A DNA stretch of 64,000 bases from Actinospica sp035493475 (GTDB taxonomy: Bacteria; Actinomycetota; Actinomycetes; Streptomycetales; Catenulisporaceae), in assembly GCA_035493475.1 (NCBI GenBank), contig DATJIF010000123.1, positions 1 to 64,000 on the forward strand. Reading direction: 5' to 3'. Both the position numbers and the translations under genes were made by a program. This document shows, piece by piece, positions 24,291-33,011 of this stretch (its first letter is position 1; every line of letters begins with the position of its first letter). The notes beneath the pieces are model-generated. The model had not been told where the DNA came from, searched no databases, and saw only the letters and a list, made by a program, of their open reading frames with translations.

Positions 24291-25940
24291 TCAGTCCTTG
24301 ATGTCGGCCGTCACCTGCGCGAAGTACGCCTCGCGCTCGGCCCGCGTCGACGGACGTCCGGGGACGCCGGGGCGCTTCTGCCAGGGCAGCGGGCCGTCCT
24401 GGTGCCGGTATTCGACGCCCAGCGCGTCGAGGCGGGCCAGGTGCTCGTCCAGCCGCGCGGAGAACTCGCCGAAGTCGCGCTTGCCGTCCGTCCAGAGTGC
24501 CTCGGCGATGGCGCACAGCCGCGGGAAGACGTAGAAGTCGACCATGCGCGGCGTGTCGATGTGCTCGGTCCACACGTTCGCCTGGCCGCCGAGGATGCGC
24601 CCGGCCTGCTCCGCCGTCAGACCGTCCGGCACCGGCTCGAAACCGTAGGTGTCCTCGAGGGTCAGCGGGATGGAGACCGGGACCGGCTCCTCCAGCGACT
24701 CCGACTGCCGGTAGTCCAGGTAGACGGTGTGATCCGGGCAGGCCACGACGTCGAAGCCGCGGTTGGCCGCCGTGACCGCGCCGGTCATGCCGCGCCAGGA
24801 CGCGATGACCGTGCCCTCGGGGAGCGAGCCCTCCAGCATCTCGTCCCAGCCGTACACGCGACGGCCGCGCGCCGCCACGTGTGCGCTGAGCTCGCTGATG
24901 AACCAGGCCTGCAGGCCCTTCTCGTCGCCGAGCCCGCGCTCCCGGATGAGCTCCTGCGTGCGCGCGTCCTGCTCCCACTGGTCTTTCGGGCACTCGTCGC
25001 CGCCGAGCCCGATCAGCTCGCTCGGGAACAGGTCCATGATCTCGTCGAGCACGCCGCGGTAGAACTCGATCGTGTGGTCCTCGGCGCCGAGCACGTTGTG
25101 GTTGATGCCCCAGCGCGTCCACACCTCGAGCTGCTGGTCGGGGCGGATGCCGAGCTCGGGGTACGCGGCGATCGCGGCCTGCGAGTGGCCGGGGATGTCG
25201 ATCTCGGGGACGACGGTGATGTGCCGTTCGGCCGCGTAGGCCACGATCTCGCGGACGTCGGCCTGGCTGTAGTAGCCGCCGTGCGGACGGCCGTCGCCGG
25301 GCGCGTCCCGGGCGGCGCCGAGCTGCGACTCGGTCCGCCAGCCGCCGACCGAGGTCAGCTTCGGGTAGCGCAGGATCTCCACCCGCCAGCCCTGGTCGTC
25401 GGACAGGTGCAGATGCAGGGTGTTGAGACGGTGCACGGCCATCAGGTCGAGGAAGCGCAGCACCTCGCGCTTGGTCATGAAGTGCCGCGAGACGTCCAGC
25501 ATCGTGCCGCGCCAGCGGAAGCGCGGGGCGTCCGCGATCCGCACGGCCGGGACCGACCAGCGCACGCCGTACGCGAACGCGTGCCGGTACACGGCGGGCG
25601 GCAGCAGCTGGAACAGCGCCTGGCAGCCGTAGAACACCCCCGCCGCGCCGCCGCCGACGATCCGCACGCCGGTCGCGTCCACATCCAGTTCATAGGCCTC
25701 GGCGCCGAGATCGGCCCGCAGCGCGAGGGAGATCACCGACTCCCGTGGACCCGGGTGCGCGGCGCCGGACTCCTCGGTGTGCAGCAGCCGCAGCGGGAGG
25801 CCGGTCGGCGGCCGCAGCGCCGACTGCAGCCAGCGGGCCGTGCCGGCGAGCGAGCCGTCGGTGCTGCGGATCACGGTCGCCTCGGTGAGCGAGAACTCGC
25901 CGTCCTCGACCTGGTACCTCGCGGGGCGGGGCAGCAGCAT
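24291..25940 (-). CDS. Beta-N-acetylhexosaminidase, GH20
   Basis: 549 residues without a signal peptide, so probably intracellular. N-terminal GH20b domain (~1-140), then the catalytic barrel: RGTMLDVSRHFM, HLHLSDDQGWRVE, VPEIDIPGHSQAA and the catalytic pair in LGGDECPKD, where Asp polarises the substrate N-acetyl group and Glu is the acid/base. It releases terminal GlcNAc/GalNAc, for example from chito-oligosaccharides. A DasR-like site lies 30 bases upstream, fitting control by the GlcNAc regulator. ATG start with AAAGGACG upstream. Confidence 0.93.
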   Translation of the reverse strand: MLLPRPARYQVEDGEFSLTEATVIRSTDGSLAGTARWLQSALRPPTGLPLRLLHTEESGAAHPGPRESVISLALRADLGAEAYELDVDATGVRIVGGGAAGVFYGCQALFQLLPPAVYRHAFAYGVRWSVPAVRIADAPRFRWRGTMLDVSRHFMTKREVLRFLDLMAVHRLNTLHLHLSDDQGWRVEILRYPKLTSVGGWRTESQLGAARDAPGDGRPHGGYYSQADVREIVAYAAERHITVVPEIDIPGHSQAAIAAYPELGIRPDQQLEVWTRWGINHNVLGAEDHTIEFYRGVLDEIMDLFPSELIGLGGDECPKDQWEQDARTQELIRERGLGDEKGLQAWFISELSAHVAARGRRVYGWDEMLEGSLPEGTVIASWRGMTGAVTAANRGFDVVACPDHTVYLDYRQSESLEEPVPVSIPLTLEDTYGFEPVPDGLTAEQAGRILGGQANVWTEHIDTPRMVDFYVFPRLCAIAEALWTDGKRDFGEFSARLDEHLARLDALGVEYRHQDGPLPWQKRPGVPGRPSTRAEREAYFAQVTADIKD

Positions 25941-25969
25941 GGAGCCTACGTCCTTTCACAGGAATGGTA

Positions 25970-25985
25970 AGAGGTATGGACCAAT
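25970..25985. promoter_or_regulatory. DasR-responsive-element-like site
   Basis: AGAGGTATGGACCAAT matches the dre-type palindrome AGTGGTCTAGACCAGT at most positions. It sits 30-45 bases upstream of the GH20 hexosaminidase start, where DasR sites are known in streptomycetes. Confidence 0.6.
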
Positions 25986-26000
25986 ATCCCGTGCTCCCCG

Positions 26001-26023
26001 GCGGCCAGGCAAGGGCCGCTTTT
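26001..26023. terminator. Short hairpin with T tract
   Basis: GCGGCC-AGGCAAG-GGCCGC followed by TTTT on the + strand, directly beyond the stop of the leftward acyl-CoA ligase gene. The T tract faces the wrong way for that gene, so its function as its terminator is uncertain. Confidence 0.4.
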
Positions 26024-26028
26024 CGCCG

Positions 26029-27594
26029 TCAGCGCTCCCGCAGCTCCCGGCGCAGGATCTTGCCCGACGCCGACTTGGGCACCACCTCGATGAACTCGAC
26101 GCGGCGCACCTTCTTGTAGGGCGCGACGCGTTCGGCGACGAAGTCCATCACCTGCCGCTCCGTCAGCTCCGGCGAGCCCGCCCGCCGCACCACGAAGGCC
26201 TTCGGTACCTCCTCGCCCTCCTCGTCGTGCACGCCGATCACGGCCGCGTCGGCGATGTCGGGGTTGGTCAGCAGCAGCGCCTCCAACTCGGCGGGCGCGA
26301 CCTGGTAGCCCTTGTACTTGATCAGTTCCTTGATCCGGTCGACGATGGTGATGACGCCGCTCGCGCTGACCGTGGCCACGTCGCCGGTGTGCAGGAAGCC
26401 GTCGGCGTCCAGCATCGCGTCGGTGGCGGCCGAGTCGTCGAGGTAGCCGAGCATCACGTTCGGGCCGCGCACGCACATCTCGCCGGGCGCGCTGACCCCC
26501 GACTCCGGCAGCGGGATCTCCTCGCCGGTCGCGGGATCGAGCAGCCTGTTCTCCGAGTTCGGCACGGCGAATCCGACGCTCTCGCACGAGACCTCGCCGC
26601 TCATGGCCTCCGGGGTGAAGTGCGAGACCGGGCTCAGCTCGCTCATCCCGTAGCCCTGCACGACCGTCACGCCGAGCCGCTCGACGAGTGCCTTCCCGAG
26701 TTCGCCGTCCAGCGGCGCCGCGCCGGAGAAGACCACGCGCAGGCTGCTCAGGTCGTAGTCCTCGACGGCCGGGTGCTTGGCGAGCGCGACGGCGATCGGC
26801 GGCGCGATGAACGCGAACGTGACCCGGTGCCGGGCGATCGCGCCGAGGAATTCGGCCAGGTCGAAGCGCGGCATCGTCACGAGCGTGGACCGGCGGCGCA
26901 GTGAGAGGTTGAGCAGCACCGTCATGCCGTAGATGTGGAAGAACGGCAGCACGGCCATGACCACGTCGTCCCGCTGCACGCCGATCCGGTCCTCGATCTG
27001 CGCGATGTTGGCGACGAGGTTGCGGTGGCTCAGCCGCACGCCCTTGGGACGGCCGGTCGTGCCCGACGAGTAGGGGAGTGCGGCCAGGTGCGTCGCGGGA
27101 TCGAGACTCAGCGCGGGCGGCACCGGCGCGTCGGTGGCGTCGGCGAGCGTGGGCAGCAGGATGAAGCGATCCGCCGGAAGCCCCGCGGCCTCGGCGCCGG
27201 ACAGCGCGTTCTCCGCGACGGCCGGGTCCGCCAGCATCGCGATCGCGTGGCTCGCCTTGAGCTGCTTGGCGATGTCCTCGGGTGTCGCCAGTACCGGCAT
27301 CGTCGTCACGGAGGCGCCCGTGCGCAGCACTCCGTGGAACGCGACCGCGTAGTCGGGGCTGTTCGGCGCGATCAACGCCACGACGTCGCCCTGGCCCACA
27401 CCGAGCGCAGCGAGCGCACCGGCCGCCGCGTCCACCCGATCCCGCAGCTCACGGAAGGTCACGGCCGTCCCGGTCGGCGCGTGCACGAACGCCGTGCGGT
27501 CCAGGTCGGCCTGCTCGTCGAGCGACGCGAACAGATAGTCGTACAGGGAGACGTCCGGGATCGACACCGGCGGAAAGGGGCTCGCGAAGGTCAT
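26029..27594 (-). CDS. Acyl-/4-coumarate-CoA-ligase-like AMP-forming enzyme
   Basis: 521 residues from the ATG at 27594, preceded by AAGGACG. Motifs of the ANL superfamily: YSSGTTGRPKGV (P-loop), VVQGYGMSELSP, FLHTGDV, hinge DRIKELIKYKGYQV and catalytic lysine in PKSASGKILRR. It activates a carboxylic acid (aromatic or fatty) to the acyl-CoA through an adenylate. It stands alone, so the substrate is not indicated by context; closest in style to 4-coumarate:CoA ligases. Confidence 0.88.
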   Translation of the reverse strand: MTFASPFPPVSIPDVSLYDYLFASLDEQADLDRTAFVHAPTGTAVTFRELRDRVDAAAGALAALGVGQGDVVALIAPNSPDYAVAFHGVLRTGASVTTMPVLATPEDIAKQLKASHAIAMLADPAVAENALSGAEAAGLPADRFILLPTLADATDAPVPPALSLDPATHLAALPYSSGTTGRPKGVRLSHRNLVANIAQIEDRIGVQRDDVVMAVLPFFHIYGMTVLLNLSLRRRSTLVTMPRFDLAEFLGAIARHRVTFAFIAPPIAVALAKHPAVEDYDLSSLRVVFSGAAPLDGELGKALVERLGVTVVQGYGMSELSPVSHFTPEAMSGEVSCESVGFAVPNSENRLLDPATGEEIPLPESGVSAPGEMCVRGPNVMLGYLDDSAATDAMLDADGFLHTGDVATVSASGVITIVDRIKELIKYKGYQVAPAELEALLLTNPDIADAAVIGVHDEEGEEVPKAFVVRRAGSPELTERQVMDFVAERVAPYKKVRRVEFIEVVPKSASGKILRRELRER

Positions 27595-27715
27595 CTGCGT
27601 CCTTGCAGCTGGGAGAGTTCGGCGAACAACCGCAGAGTATCGAAACACCTCACCACGCGCAGCCCTCGCGCGCCGTTCCCGTCCGGCGCGGCGGCCGCGT
27701 GGAAGACTCCGGGCC

Positions 27716-28060
27716 ATGGATTTCGAGTTGGTGTTCGCGGGCATGCCGGTCAGCGACCTCGGCGTCGCGGTCGACTGGTACACCAGGCTCATCGGCCGCG
27801 CCGCCGACGTCCCGGTCAACGAGACCGAGGTCATGTGGCAGCTGGCCGACAGCGCGTTCGTCTACGTCGTGCTGGATCCCGAGCACGCGGGCAGTTCGGT
27901 GCTCTCGCTGGCCGTCGCCGACCTGGACGCGGCGGTCGCCGAGGCGGCCGAGCGCGGCGTGCCCGGCGGCCCGATCGAGCTGGTCGGCACCGCCGGACGC
28001 CGGGCCACCTGCACCGATCCGGACGGAAATCGCGTCGCCCTGATCCAGGTGAATCAGTAG
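27716..28060 (+). CDS. VOC/glyoxalase-fold protein
   Basis: 114 residues, one VOC domain made of two babbab halves (ELVFAGMPVSDLGVAVDWYTRLIG; SLAVADLDAAVAEAAERG; CTDPDGNRVALIQ). Such proteins act as glyoxalase, dioxygenase or drug-binding resistance subunits, usually as dimers. The final glutamate of metal-type members is not obvious (IQVNQ end). The RNA-ligase gene starts 10 bases later, so they form one transcript. Confidence 0.8.
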   Translation: MDFELVFAGMPVSDLGVAVDWYTRLIGRAADVPVNETEVMWQLADSAFVYVVLDPEHAGSSVLSLAVADLDAAVAEAAERGVPGGPIELVGTAGRRATCTDPDGNRVALIQVNQ

Positions 28061-28070
28061 CCTCTGGCGA

Positions 28071-29804
28071 ATGCGTGTCCACTATCCCCGCACGGCGCAC
28101 CTTCCGTGGTCCCCGGGGGCCACACCCGACGACGTCCGCACCGGCGACCTGCGCGGGCTGAGCGGCCGCGAGGTCGTCGTCACCGAGAAGCTCGACGGCG
28201 AGAACACCACGCTCTACCGCGACGGCCTGCACGCCCGCTCGCTCGACTCGGCGCACCATCCGTCGCGGGCCTGGGTGAAGGCGCTGCACGGCCGGATCGC
28301 GTCGCGGATCCCGGACGGCTGGCGGGTGTGCGGCGAGAACATGTTCGCGCGCCACTCGCTCGCGTACGAGGACCTCGACTCGGGCTTCTACGGCTTCTCG
28401 GTCTGGGACGAGACCGACCGCTGCCTGGACTGGGACGAGACGGTCCGGTTCCTGCACGGCCTCGGGATCCCGACGCCGCCGGTGCTCTGGCGCGGCGTGT
28501 TCGACGAGAAGACGATCAGGGCTCTGCGGCTCGATCTGGGCACGCAGGAGGGCTACGTCGTGCGCGCGGCCGCCGGGTTCGCGCGCGAGGAGTTCGGCGC
28601 ACGCGTGGCCAAGTGGGTCCGGCCGAACCACGTGCAGACCGACACGCACTGGATGCAGGCCGACGTGGTGCCGAATCGGCTCGGCCCACGCAGCATATTC
28701 TGGTCACTGCGATCCGGCGCTCACGTCGACACATCCGCGCTCCTGGCAGCGATCGGCTTCGATGAGGCGCACGATCCGGTCATCGATGAGACTCTCGGCC
28801 GCATCGACGTCGCGCACCGATTCGGCGACGTCCGACTGATCGCGGCGGTCGCAGCGGCCTTGCACAGCGTGGACCGCACATCGATCGCCACGCGGCTCGC
28901 CGCCGGACCGCTCGGCATGCCGCTGGCTCGCCGCATCGCGGATCTCGTCGGGCTGCACGGCCGCCTGCACACGCCGTTCCCGGACGAGCAGCGTCGCAAC
29001 GGCCTGGCACGCATGTCCCTCGCGGCCGACCTCGGCGCCCTGCACGCGCTCTCCGAAGCCGTCCTCGCGCACCGTGCCGACGATGAGGCGAAGGCGGCGC
29101 GCGAGCAGGTCCAGTGGTCGGCTCTGCACGCCGAGGACTCCGGTCTGATGGTGCCCGAGCCGTGGCGCCCGCTGCGTGAAGGGCTGCGCGCCGAGCTTGC
29201 CGACGTCGTTCCGCGACCGGCCGCCGACCGCTGCTGGGCCCAGGCGCGCCACGCGTGGGCTGAGGGCAGGCTGGCCAGCGTCGAGGAGGCACTAGCGGCG
29301 ACGTGGAAGTGGCGCGGCGGCGAGTTCCCGCAGCTCATTCAGCTCATCGGGCCGTCCGGCAGCGGCAAGAGCCGGTTCGCCGCAGGGCTCGGCGACGTCG
29401 CGGCCGTCGTCAGCATGGACGACATTCGCGAGGAACGCGGCTCGCGCGCCGACCAGAAGTCGAACGCCGAAGTCCTCACGGCCGCGCTCGGCAAGCTCGA
29501 ATCGGCGCTGAGCACAGCGGGTCCGGGCGCCCGCGTGCTCTGGGACGCCACCGGCCTCAACCGTCCGCAGCGCAACCTCGTGCTGCGCGCCGCCCACGCC
29601 GCCGACACGTACGTCACGCAGGCGGTGTTCCTGGCCGAGGCCGAGACGCTGCGCGCCCGCAACGCCGTCCGTCCACATCCCGTGCCCGACCAGGTTCTGA
29701 CCGGCCAGCTGCACCGTTTCCAGCCGCCGTACCCCGGCGAGGCGCACCGGCTCTGGTATCTCGACGGCTCCGGTGCTGTCGCGGACGCCGACGGGGAGCT
29801 ATAG
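28071..29804 (+). CDS. RNA ligase fused to a polynucleotide-kinase-like P-loop domain
   Basis: 577 residues. Residues ~35-215 are an ATP-dependent RNA ligase: adenylated lysine motif EKLDGEN, YGFSVWD, EGYVVR and AKWVRPNH (motifs I, III, IV, V). A helical middle follows. Residues ~425-577 are a kinase: GPSGSGKSRFA, MDDIREE and WDATGLNRPQR. The pair of activities (5'-OH phosphorylation and strand joining) is that of RNA repair enzymes such as T4 Pnkp plus Rnl. A 3'-phosphatase domain is not seen. ATG start ten bases after the VOC stop. Confidence 0.85.
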   Translation: MRVHYPRTAHLPWSPGATPDDVRTGDLRGLSGREVVVTEKLDGENTTLYRDGLHARSLDSAHHPSRAWVKALHGRIASRIPDGWRVCGENMFARHSLAYEDLDSGFYGFSVWDETDRCLDWDETVRFLHGLGIPTPPVLWRGVFDEKTIRALRLDLGTQEGYVVRAAAGFAREEFGARVAKWVRPNHVQTDTHWMQADVVPNRLGPRSIFWSLRSGAHVDTSALLAAIGFDEAHDPVIDETLGRIDVAHRFGDVRLIAAVAAALHSVDRTSIATRLAAGPLGMPLARRIADLVGLHGRLHTPFPDEQRRNGLARMSLAADLGALHALSEAVLAHRADDEAKAAREQVQWSALHAEDSGLMVPEPWRPLREGLRAELADVVPRPAADRCWAQARHAWAEGRLASVEEALAATWKWRGGEFPQLIQLIGPSGSGKSRFAAGLGDVAAVVSMDDIREERGSRADQKSNAEVLTAALGKLESALSTAGPGARVLWDATGLNRPQRNLVLRAAHAADTYVTQAVFLAEAETLRARNAVRPHPVPDQVLTGQLHRFQPPYPGEAHRLWYLDGSGAVADADGEL

Positions 29805-29811
29805 TGGAACC

Positions 29812-29833
29812 ACCGACAAGAAAAGTTGTCGGT
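29812..29833. promoter_or_regulatory. Inverted repeat upstream of the DHFR-like gene
   Basis: Perfect 8-bp dyad ACCGACAA-N6-TTGTCGGT, 23 bases before the ATG and straddling the likely transcription start. Probably an operator for an unlinked regulator. Confidence 0.5.
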
Positions 29834-29856
29834 CCACGGATGGGACGGAGCGCACC

Positions 29857-30486
29857 ATGAAGAAGATCTCGGCAGGCCTGTTCACCTCGGTCGACGGCGT
29901 CGTCGGGGAGCCCGCCTCCTGGCACTTCCCGTACTTCTGCGAGGAGCTCGGCGCCGCGGTAACCGAGCAGCTCGGCAGCGCCGACACGATCCTGTTCGGC
30001 CGGGTCACCTACGACTCCTTCGCCGGCGCCTGGCCCGCGCGCGAGGAGGCGGGCGAGGCGGACGCGGCGATGGCGAAGTCGATCGGCGACGCGCGCAAGA
30101 TCGTCGTCTCGCACTCGCCCCTGGAGTTCACCTGGCGCAACTCGGAGCAGCTGCAGGGGGAGCTCGTCGAGGGCGTCAGGGCGCTGAAGAACGAGCCGGG
30201 CGAAGGCGTGATCGGGCTCAGCGGCTCGGTCTCGATCATCCGTCAGTTGCTCGCGGCGAAGCTGATCGACGAGCTGCACCTGTACGTCCACCCGCTCGCG
30301 GTCCGCGACGGCCTGCGGCTGTTCGAGGACGCCGACTCGCACCTGCCGCTGGCCCTGCTGTCCTGCACCGCGTTCAAGAGCGGCACCGTGCACCTGGTCT
30401 ACGGCCCGAGCGACGGCCCCGCGCTGGACAACCAGGACCCGGTCGCCGCGAAGATCGAGCAGGACTTCGCGGCCGCGGCCGAATGA
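29857..30486 (+). CDS. Dihydrofolate-reductase/RibD-C family reductase
   Basis: 209 residues, a single RibD C-terminal/DHFR fold: MKKISAGLFTSVDGVV at the start, ILFGRVTYDSFAGAWP, KIVVSHS, VIGLSGSVSIIRQLLAAKLIDELHL (NADPH-binding glycine loop split by SGS). Enzymes of this group reduce small compounds with NADPH; most are uncharacterised. ATG start with GGAG seven bases upstream. Preceded by a perfect inverted repeat suggesting inducible control. Followed by the dispersed repeat element. Confidence 0.82.
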   Translation: MKKISAGLFTSVDGVVGEPASWHFPYFCEELGAAVTEQLGSADTILFGRVTYDSFAGAWPAREEAGEADAAMAKSIGDARKIVVSHSPLEFTWRNSEQLQGELVEGVRALKNEPGEGVIGLSGSVSIIRQLLAAKLIDELHLYVHPLAVRDGLRLFEDADSHLPLALLSCTAFKSGTVHLVYGPSDGPALDNQDPVAAKIEQDFAAAAE

Positions 30487-30539
30487 GGCACGGGCACGAA
30501 GCCGCGCCAGTTCACGAGCCTCATCGTCGCCGTGTGCCC

Positions 30540-30990
30540 GGTTCGGGTTTGTCGTGTGTGCTGCGGTCGGCGTCGCTTCGCTCCGCTCCGCTCCGGGGGT
30601 TACGCTCGCCCACCCTCCCACCCGTTGCGTTGGCGAGCCCGCTTGCGGTTTCGGTCAAATTCAACATCAAGATCAGTCTGATGTAGATATTTACATCACT
30701 GCCCGGATAGTCACTCCTGCTGTCTGGTAGATCTGTTCATCGGTCATACGCTTCCGGCGACCGCGCGAGGAGACAGACCCACCCCTACCTGACCACCGTC
30801 CTGGACCGCAGCCGATCCACCCCTGGCCGTTTCCGAGGAAGGGGCCCCCGGAGGCGCCGTTGACCTTGACGTTGACGTTGACTGAAACCCCCGCTCACAG
30901 ACTGACGCAACGGGCGGGAGGGTGGGCAAGCGCAAACCGGGGGGCGACGCGAAGCGGCGCCGACCGCAGCACACACGACAAACCCGAACC
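30540..30990. repeat. Dispersed non-coding element, copy B, with ~86-bp terminal inverted repeats
   Basis: Left arm 30540-30630 and right arm 30905-30990 are imperfect reverse complements; both ends read GGTTCGGGTTTGTCGTGTGT outside-in. Inside are a TGATGTA-N6-TACATCA hairpin (30679-30698) and blocks shared with copy A at 366-785. No reading frame is convincing. Size and structure suit a MITE or palindromic element. It lies between the convergent stops of the DHFR-like and phosphoesterase genes. Confidence 0.75.
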
Positions 30991-31011
30991 AGCGGGGCGC
31001 AAGGCGTCTGG

Positions 31012-31836
31012 TTATCCGGGGAGGATGCGCCGTAGCCCGCTCGGGCCGCCGCGCGGCTGCCATTCCCTCGGATAGCCGAGCGAGACCTCCTCGAACCGCA
31101 CCCCGTCCTCCCACGTCGTGCGCGGGATGTGCAGGTGCCCGTAGACGACGGCCTTCGCGTCGAAGCGGGTGTGCCAGTCCGCGGTCCGCGTCGTGCCGCA
31201 CCACTGCGCGAACTCCTGGTAGCGCAGCTTCCGCGTGGCCTCGCGGGTGAGCGGGAAGTGGTTGACGAGCACGGTCGGCAGGCCGTCCGGGCGCTCCTCC
31301 AGCCGCTTCTCGGTGTACTCCAGGCGTGCCGCGCACCAGTCCTCGCGGGTCGGGTACGGGTCCGGATGCAGCAGCACCTCGTCGGCGCACACGATCCCGG
31401 TCTCGTACGCGTACGCCAGGCCAGCTTCCTTCGTCGTGGTGCCGGGCGGATGGAAGGAGTAGTCGTACAGCAGGAACAGCGGCGCGATCACGACCGGGCC
31501 GCCCTCGCCGTCCCAGACCGCGTACGGGTCCTCCGGCGTGAGCACGTCGAGGCGGCGGCAGAGTTCGACGAGCTGCCGGTACCGCTCCTCGCCGCGGGAC
31601 TGGACCGGATCCGTCTTCGGCGTCCAGAGCTCGTGGTTGCCCGGGACCCAGATCACCTTGTCGAAGCGCGCCCGCAGCGTGTGCAGCGCCCGCGCCACGT
31701 CCGTGAAGCGTTCGGCCACGTCGCCGGCGACGATGAGCCAGTCCTGCGCCGACTCCGGCCGCAGCGACTCCACGTGCTTGAGGTTCTCCTCGTACCCGAC
31801 GTGCACGTCGCTGACCGCGAACAGGGTTCCCGGCAT
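31012..31836 (-). CDS. Calcineurin-like metallophosphoesterase
   Basis: 274 residues from the ATG at 31836. Metal-binding motifs in order: AVSDVHVGYE (DxH), IVAGDVAER (GD), WVPGNHELWT (GNHE), VLVNHFP and VYGHLHIPR (GHxH). The family hydrolyses phosphomono- or diesters with a two-metal centre. No signal peptide, so cytoplasmic. The gene ends 22 bases from dispersed repeat copy B and stands apart from the sugar operon to its right. Confidence 0.88.
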   Translation of the reverse strand: MPGTLFAVSDVHVGYEENLKHVESLRPESAQDWLIVAGDVAERFTDVARALHTLRARFDKVIWVPGNHELWTPKTDPVQSRGEERYRQLVELCRRLDVLTPEDPYAVWDGEGGPVVIAPLFLLYDYSFHPPGTTTKEAGLAYAYETGIVCADEVLLHPDPYPTREDWCAARLEYTEKRLEERPDGLPTVLVNHFPLTREATRKLRYQEFAQWCGTTRTADWHTRFDAKAVVYGHLHIPRTTWEDGVRFEEVSLGYPREWQPRGGPSGLRRILPG

Positions 31837-31910
31837 GCTGAGGGCCGCCTTCCTCGCCGTGGACTGAGATCCACAGATCATGGTAGACGGCCCGGAGCGT
31901 GCGGAATCCC

Positions 31911-33011
31911 TCAGAGCGTCGCCTCGGCCGGATCCCAGGAGACCGGAAGCGGCTCGGGCTTGACGATGTCGCTGGTCACCTTCTGGAACGAGCCCTCGGC
32001 GGCCGAGCCGGAGATCGCGGACATGACGTCGAGCACGTGCATGCCGAGGTCGCCGGACGCGCGGTGCCGGCCGCCGGAGCGCAGCGCGCGGGCCATGTCG
32101 ACGACGCCGATGCCGCGGCCCGCCTCCGTGCCCTCGATCGGCAGTTCGCGCCACTCCTCGTCGCCGGGGCTGCGCACCAGCAGCGGCCCGCCGAAGGTGT
32201 TCGGGTCCGGCAGCGCGAGGGTCGCCTCGGTGCCGCCGATCTCCAGCACCCGCTTGAAGGCCGGGGAGTCGAAGCTGAACGTGGCGTTCGCCCCGTAGCC
32301 CTCGGCGAACTCGAGCAGCGCCGTGACGTGCGTCGGGACCTCGACCGGGAACGTGTTGCCCGCCTTCGGTCCGGAGCCGACCACGCGGGTGTCGCGGGCC
32401 TTGCGGCCGGACGCGGCGACCGAGGTCACCGAGCCGAGCAGCGCGATCAGGGCCGTGAGATAGTACGGGCCCATGTCGAACAGCGGGCCCGCGCCGTCTA
32501 CGTAGAAGAACTCTGGGTTCGGGTGCCAGCCCTCCGGACCCATGCTCTCCAGCGCCGAGTACGCGGCGACCGGCTCGCCGATCACCCCCGCAGCGACCGC
32601 GCGCAGCGCCGACTGGATGCCCGCGCCGAGGAACGTGTCCGGGGCGTTGCCGACCAGCAGTCCGCGCTCGGCGGCCTCCGCGAGCACCGCACGGCCGCCA
32701 GCGGGGTCGAGCGCGAGCGGCTTCTCGCCGTACACGTGCTTGCCCGCGCGCAGGGCGGCGAGGGCCACGTCGGCGTGCGCGGCCGGGATCGTCAGGTTGA
32801 TGACGATCTCCACCTCGGGGATCGCGAACGCGCTGTCCGGCGAACCCGAGGCCTCGATCCCGTACTCGGCGGCGGCCTGCGCGGCCCGCGCCTCGTCGAT
32901 GTCGGCGACGGCGAGGACCTTCACGTCAGGGAACTTCGTCAGGTTCCCGAGGTACTGCCCGCTGATGTTGCCGGCGCCGATGATCGCGACGCCGACCGGA
33001 CCTGTGCTCAA
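31911..33011 (-). CDS. Gfo/Idh/MocA-family oxidoreductase (second in operon)
   Basis: 366 residues. N-terminal Rossmann fold (VAIIGAGNISGQY), EKP motif (VYGEKPLAL), C-terminal Gfo/Idh dimer domain. These enzymes oxidise or reduce sugar or inositol hydroxyls with NAD(P). The TTG start overlaps the preceding isomerase stop (TTGA) and has GGGGACGGG upstream. Last gene of the four-gene sugar operon. Similar proteins oxidise the C3 of glycosides, which would suit the TIM-barrel partners. Confidence 0.87.
   Translation of the reverse strand: MSTGPVGVAIIGAGNISGQYLGNLTKFPDVKVLAVADIDEARAAQAAAEYGIEASGSPDSAFAIPEVEIVINLTIPAAHADVALAALRAGKHVYGEKPLALDPAGGRAVLAEAAERGLLVGNAPDTFLGAGIQSALRAVAAGVIGEPVAAYSALESMGPEGWHPNPEFFYVDGAGPLFDMGPYYLTALIALLGSVTSVAASGRKARDTRVVGSGPKAGNTFPVEVPTHVTALLEFAEGYGANATFSFDSPAFKRVLEIGGTEATLALPDPNTFGGPLLVRSPGDEEWRELPIEGTEAGRGIGVVDMARALRSGGRHRASGDLGMHVLDVMSAISGSAAEGSFQKVTSDIVKPEPLPVSWDPAEATL

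Noticed and set aside
21313..25122. A 1269-codon open frame antisense to the beta-galactosidase and part of the GH20 gene
   Set aside because: It mirrors two well-defined enzymes, is Arg/Pro/His/Val-rich without domains, and is explained by the high third-position GC of the real genes.
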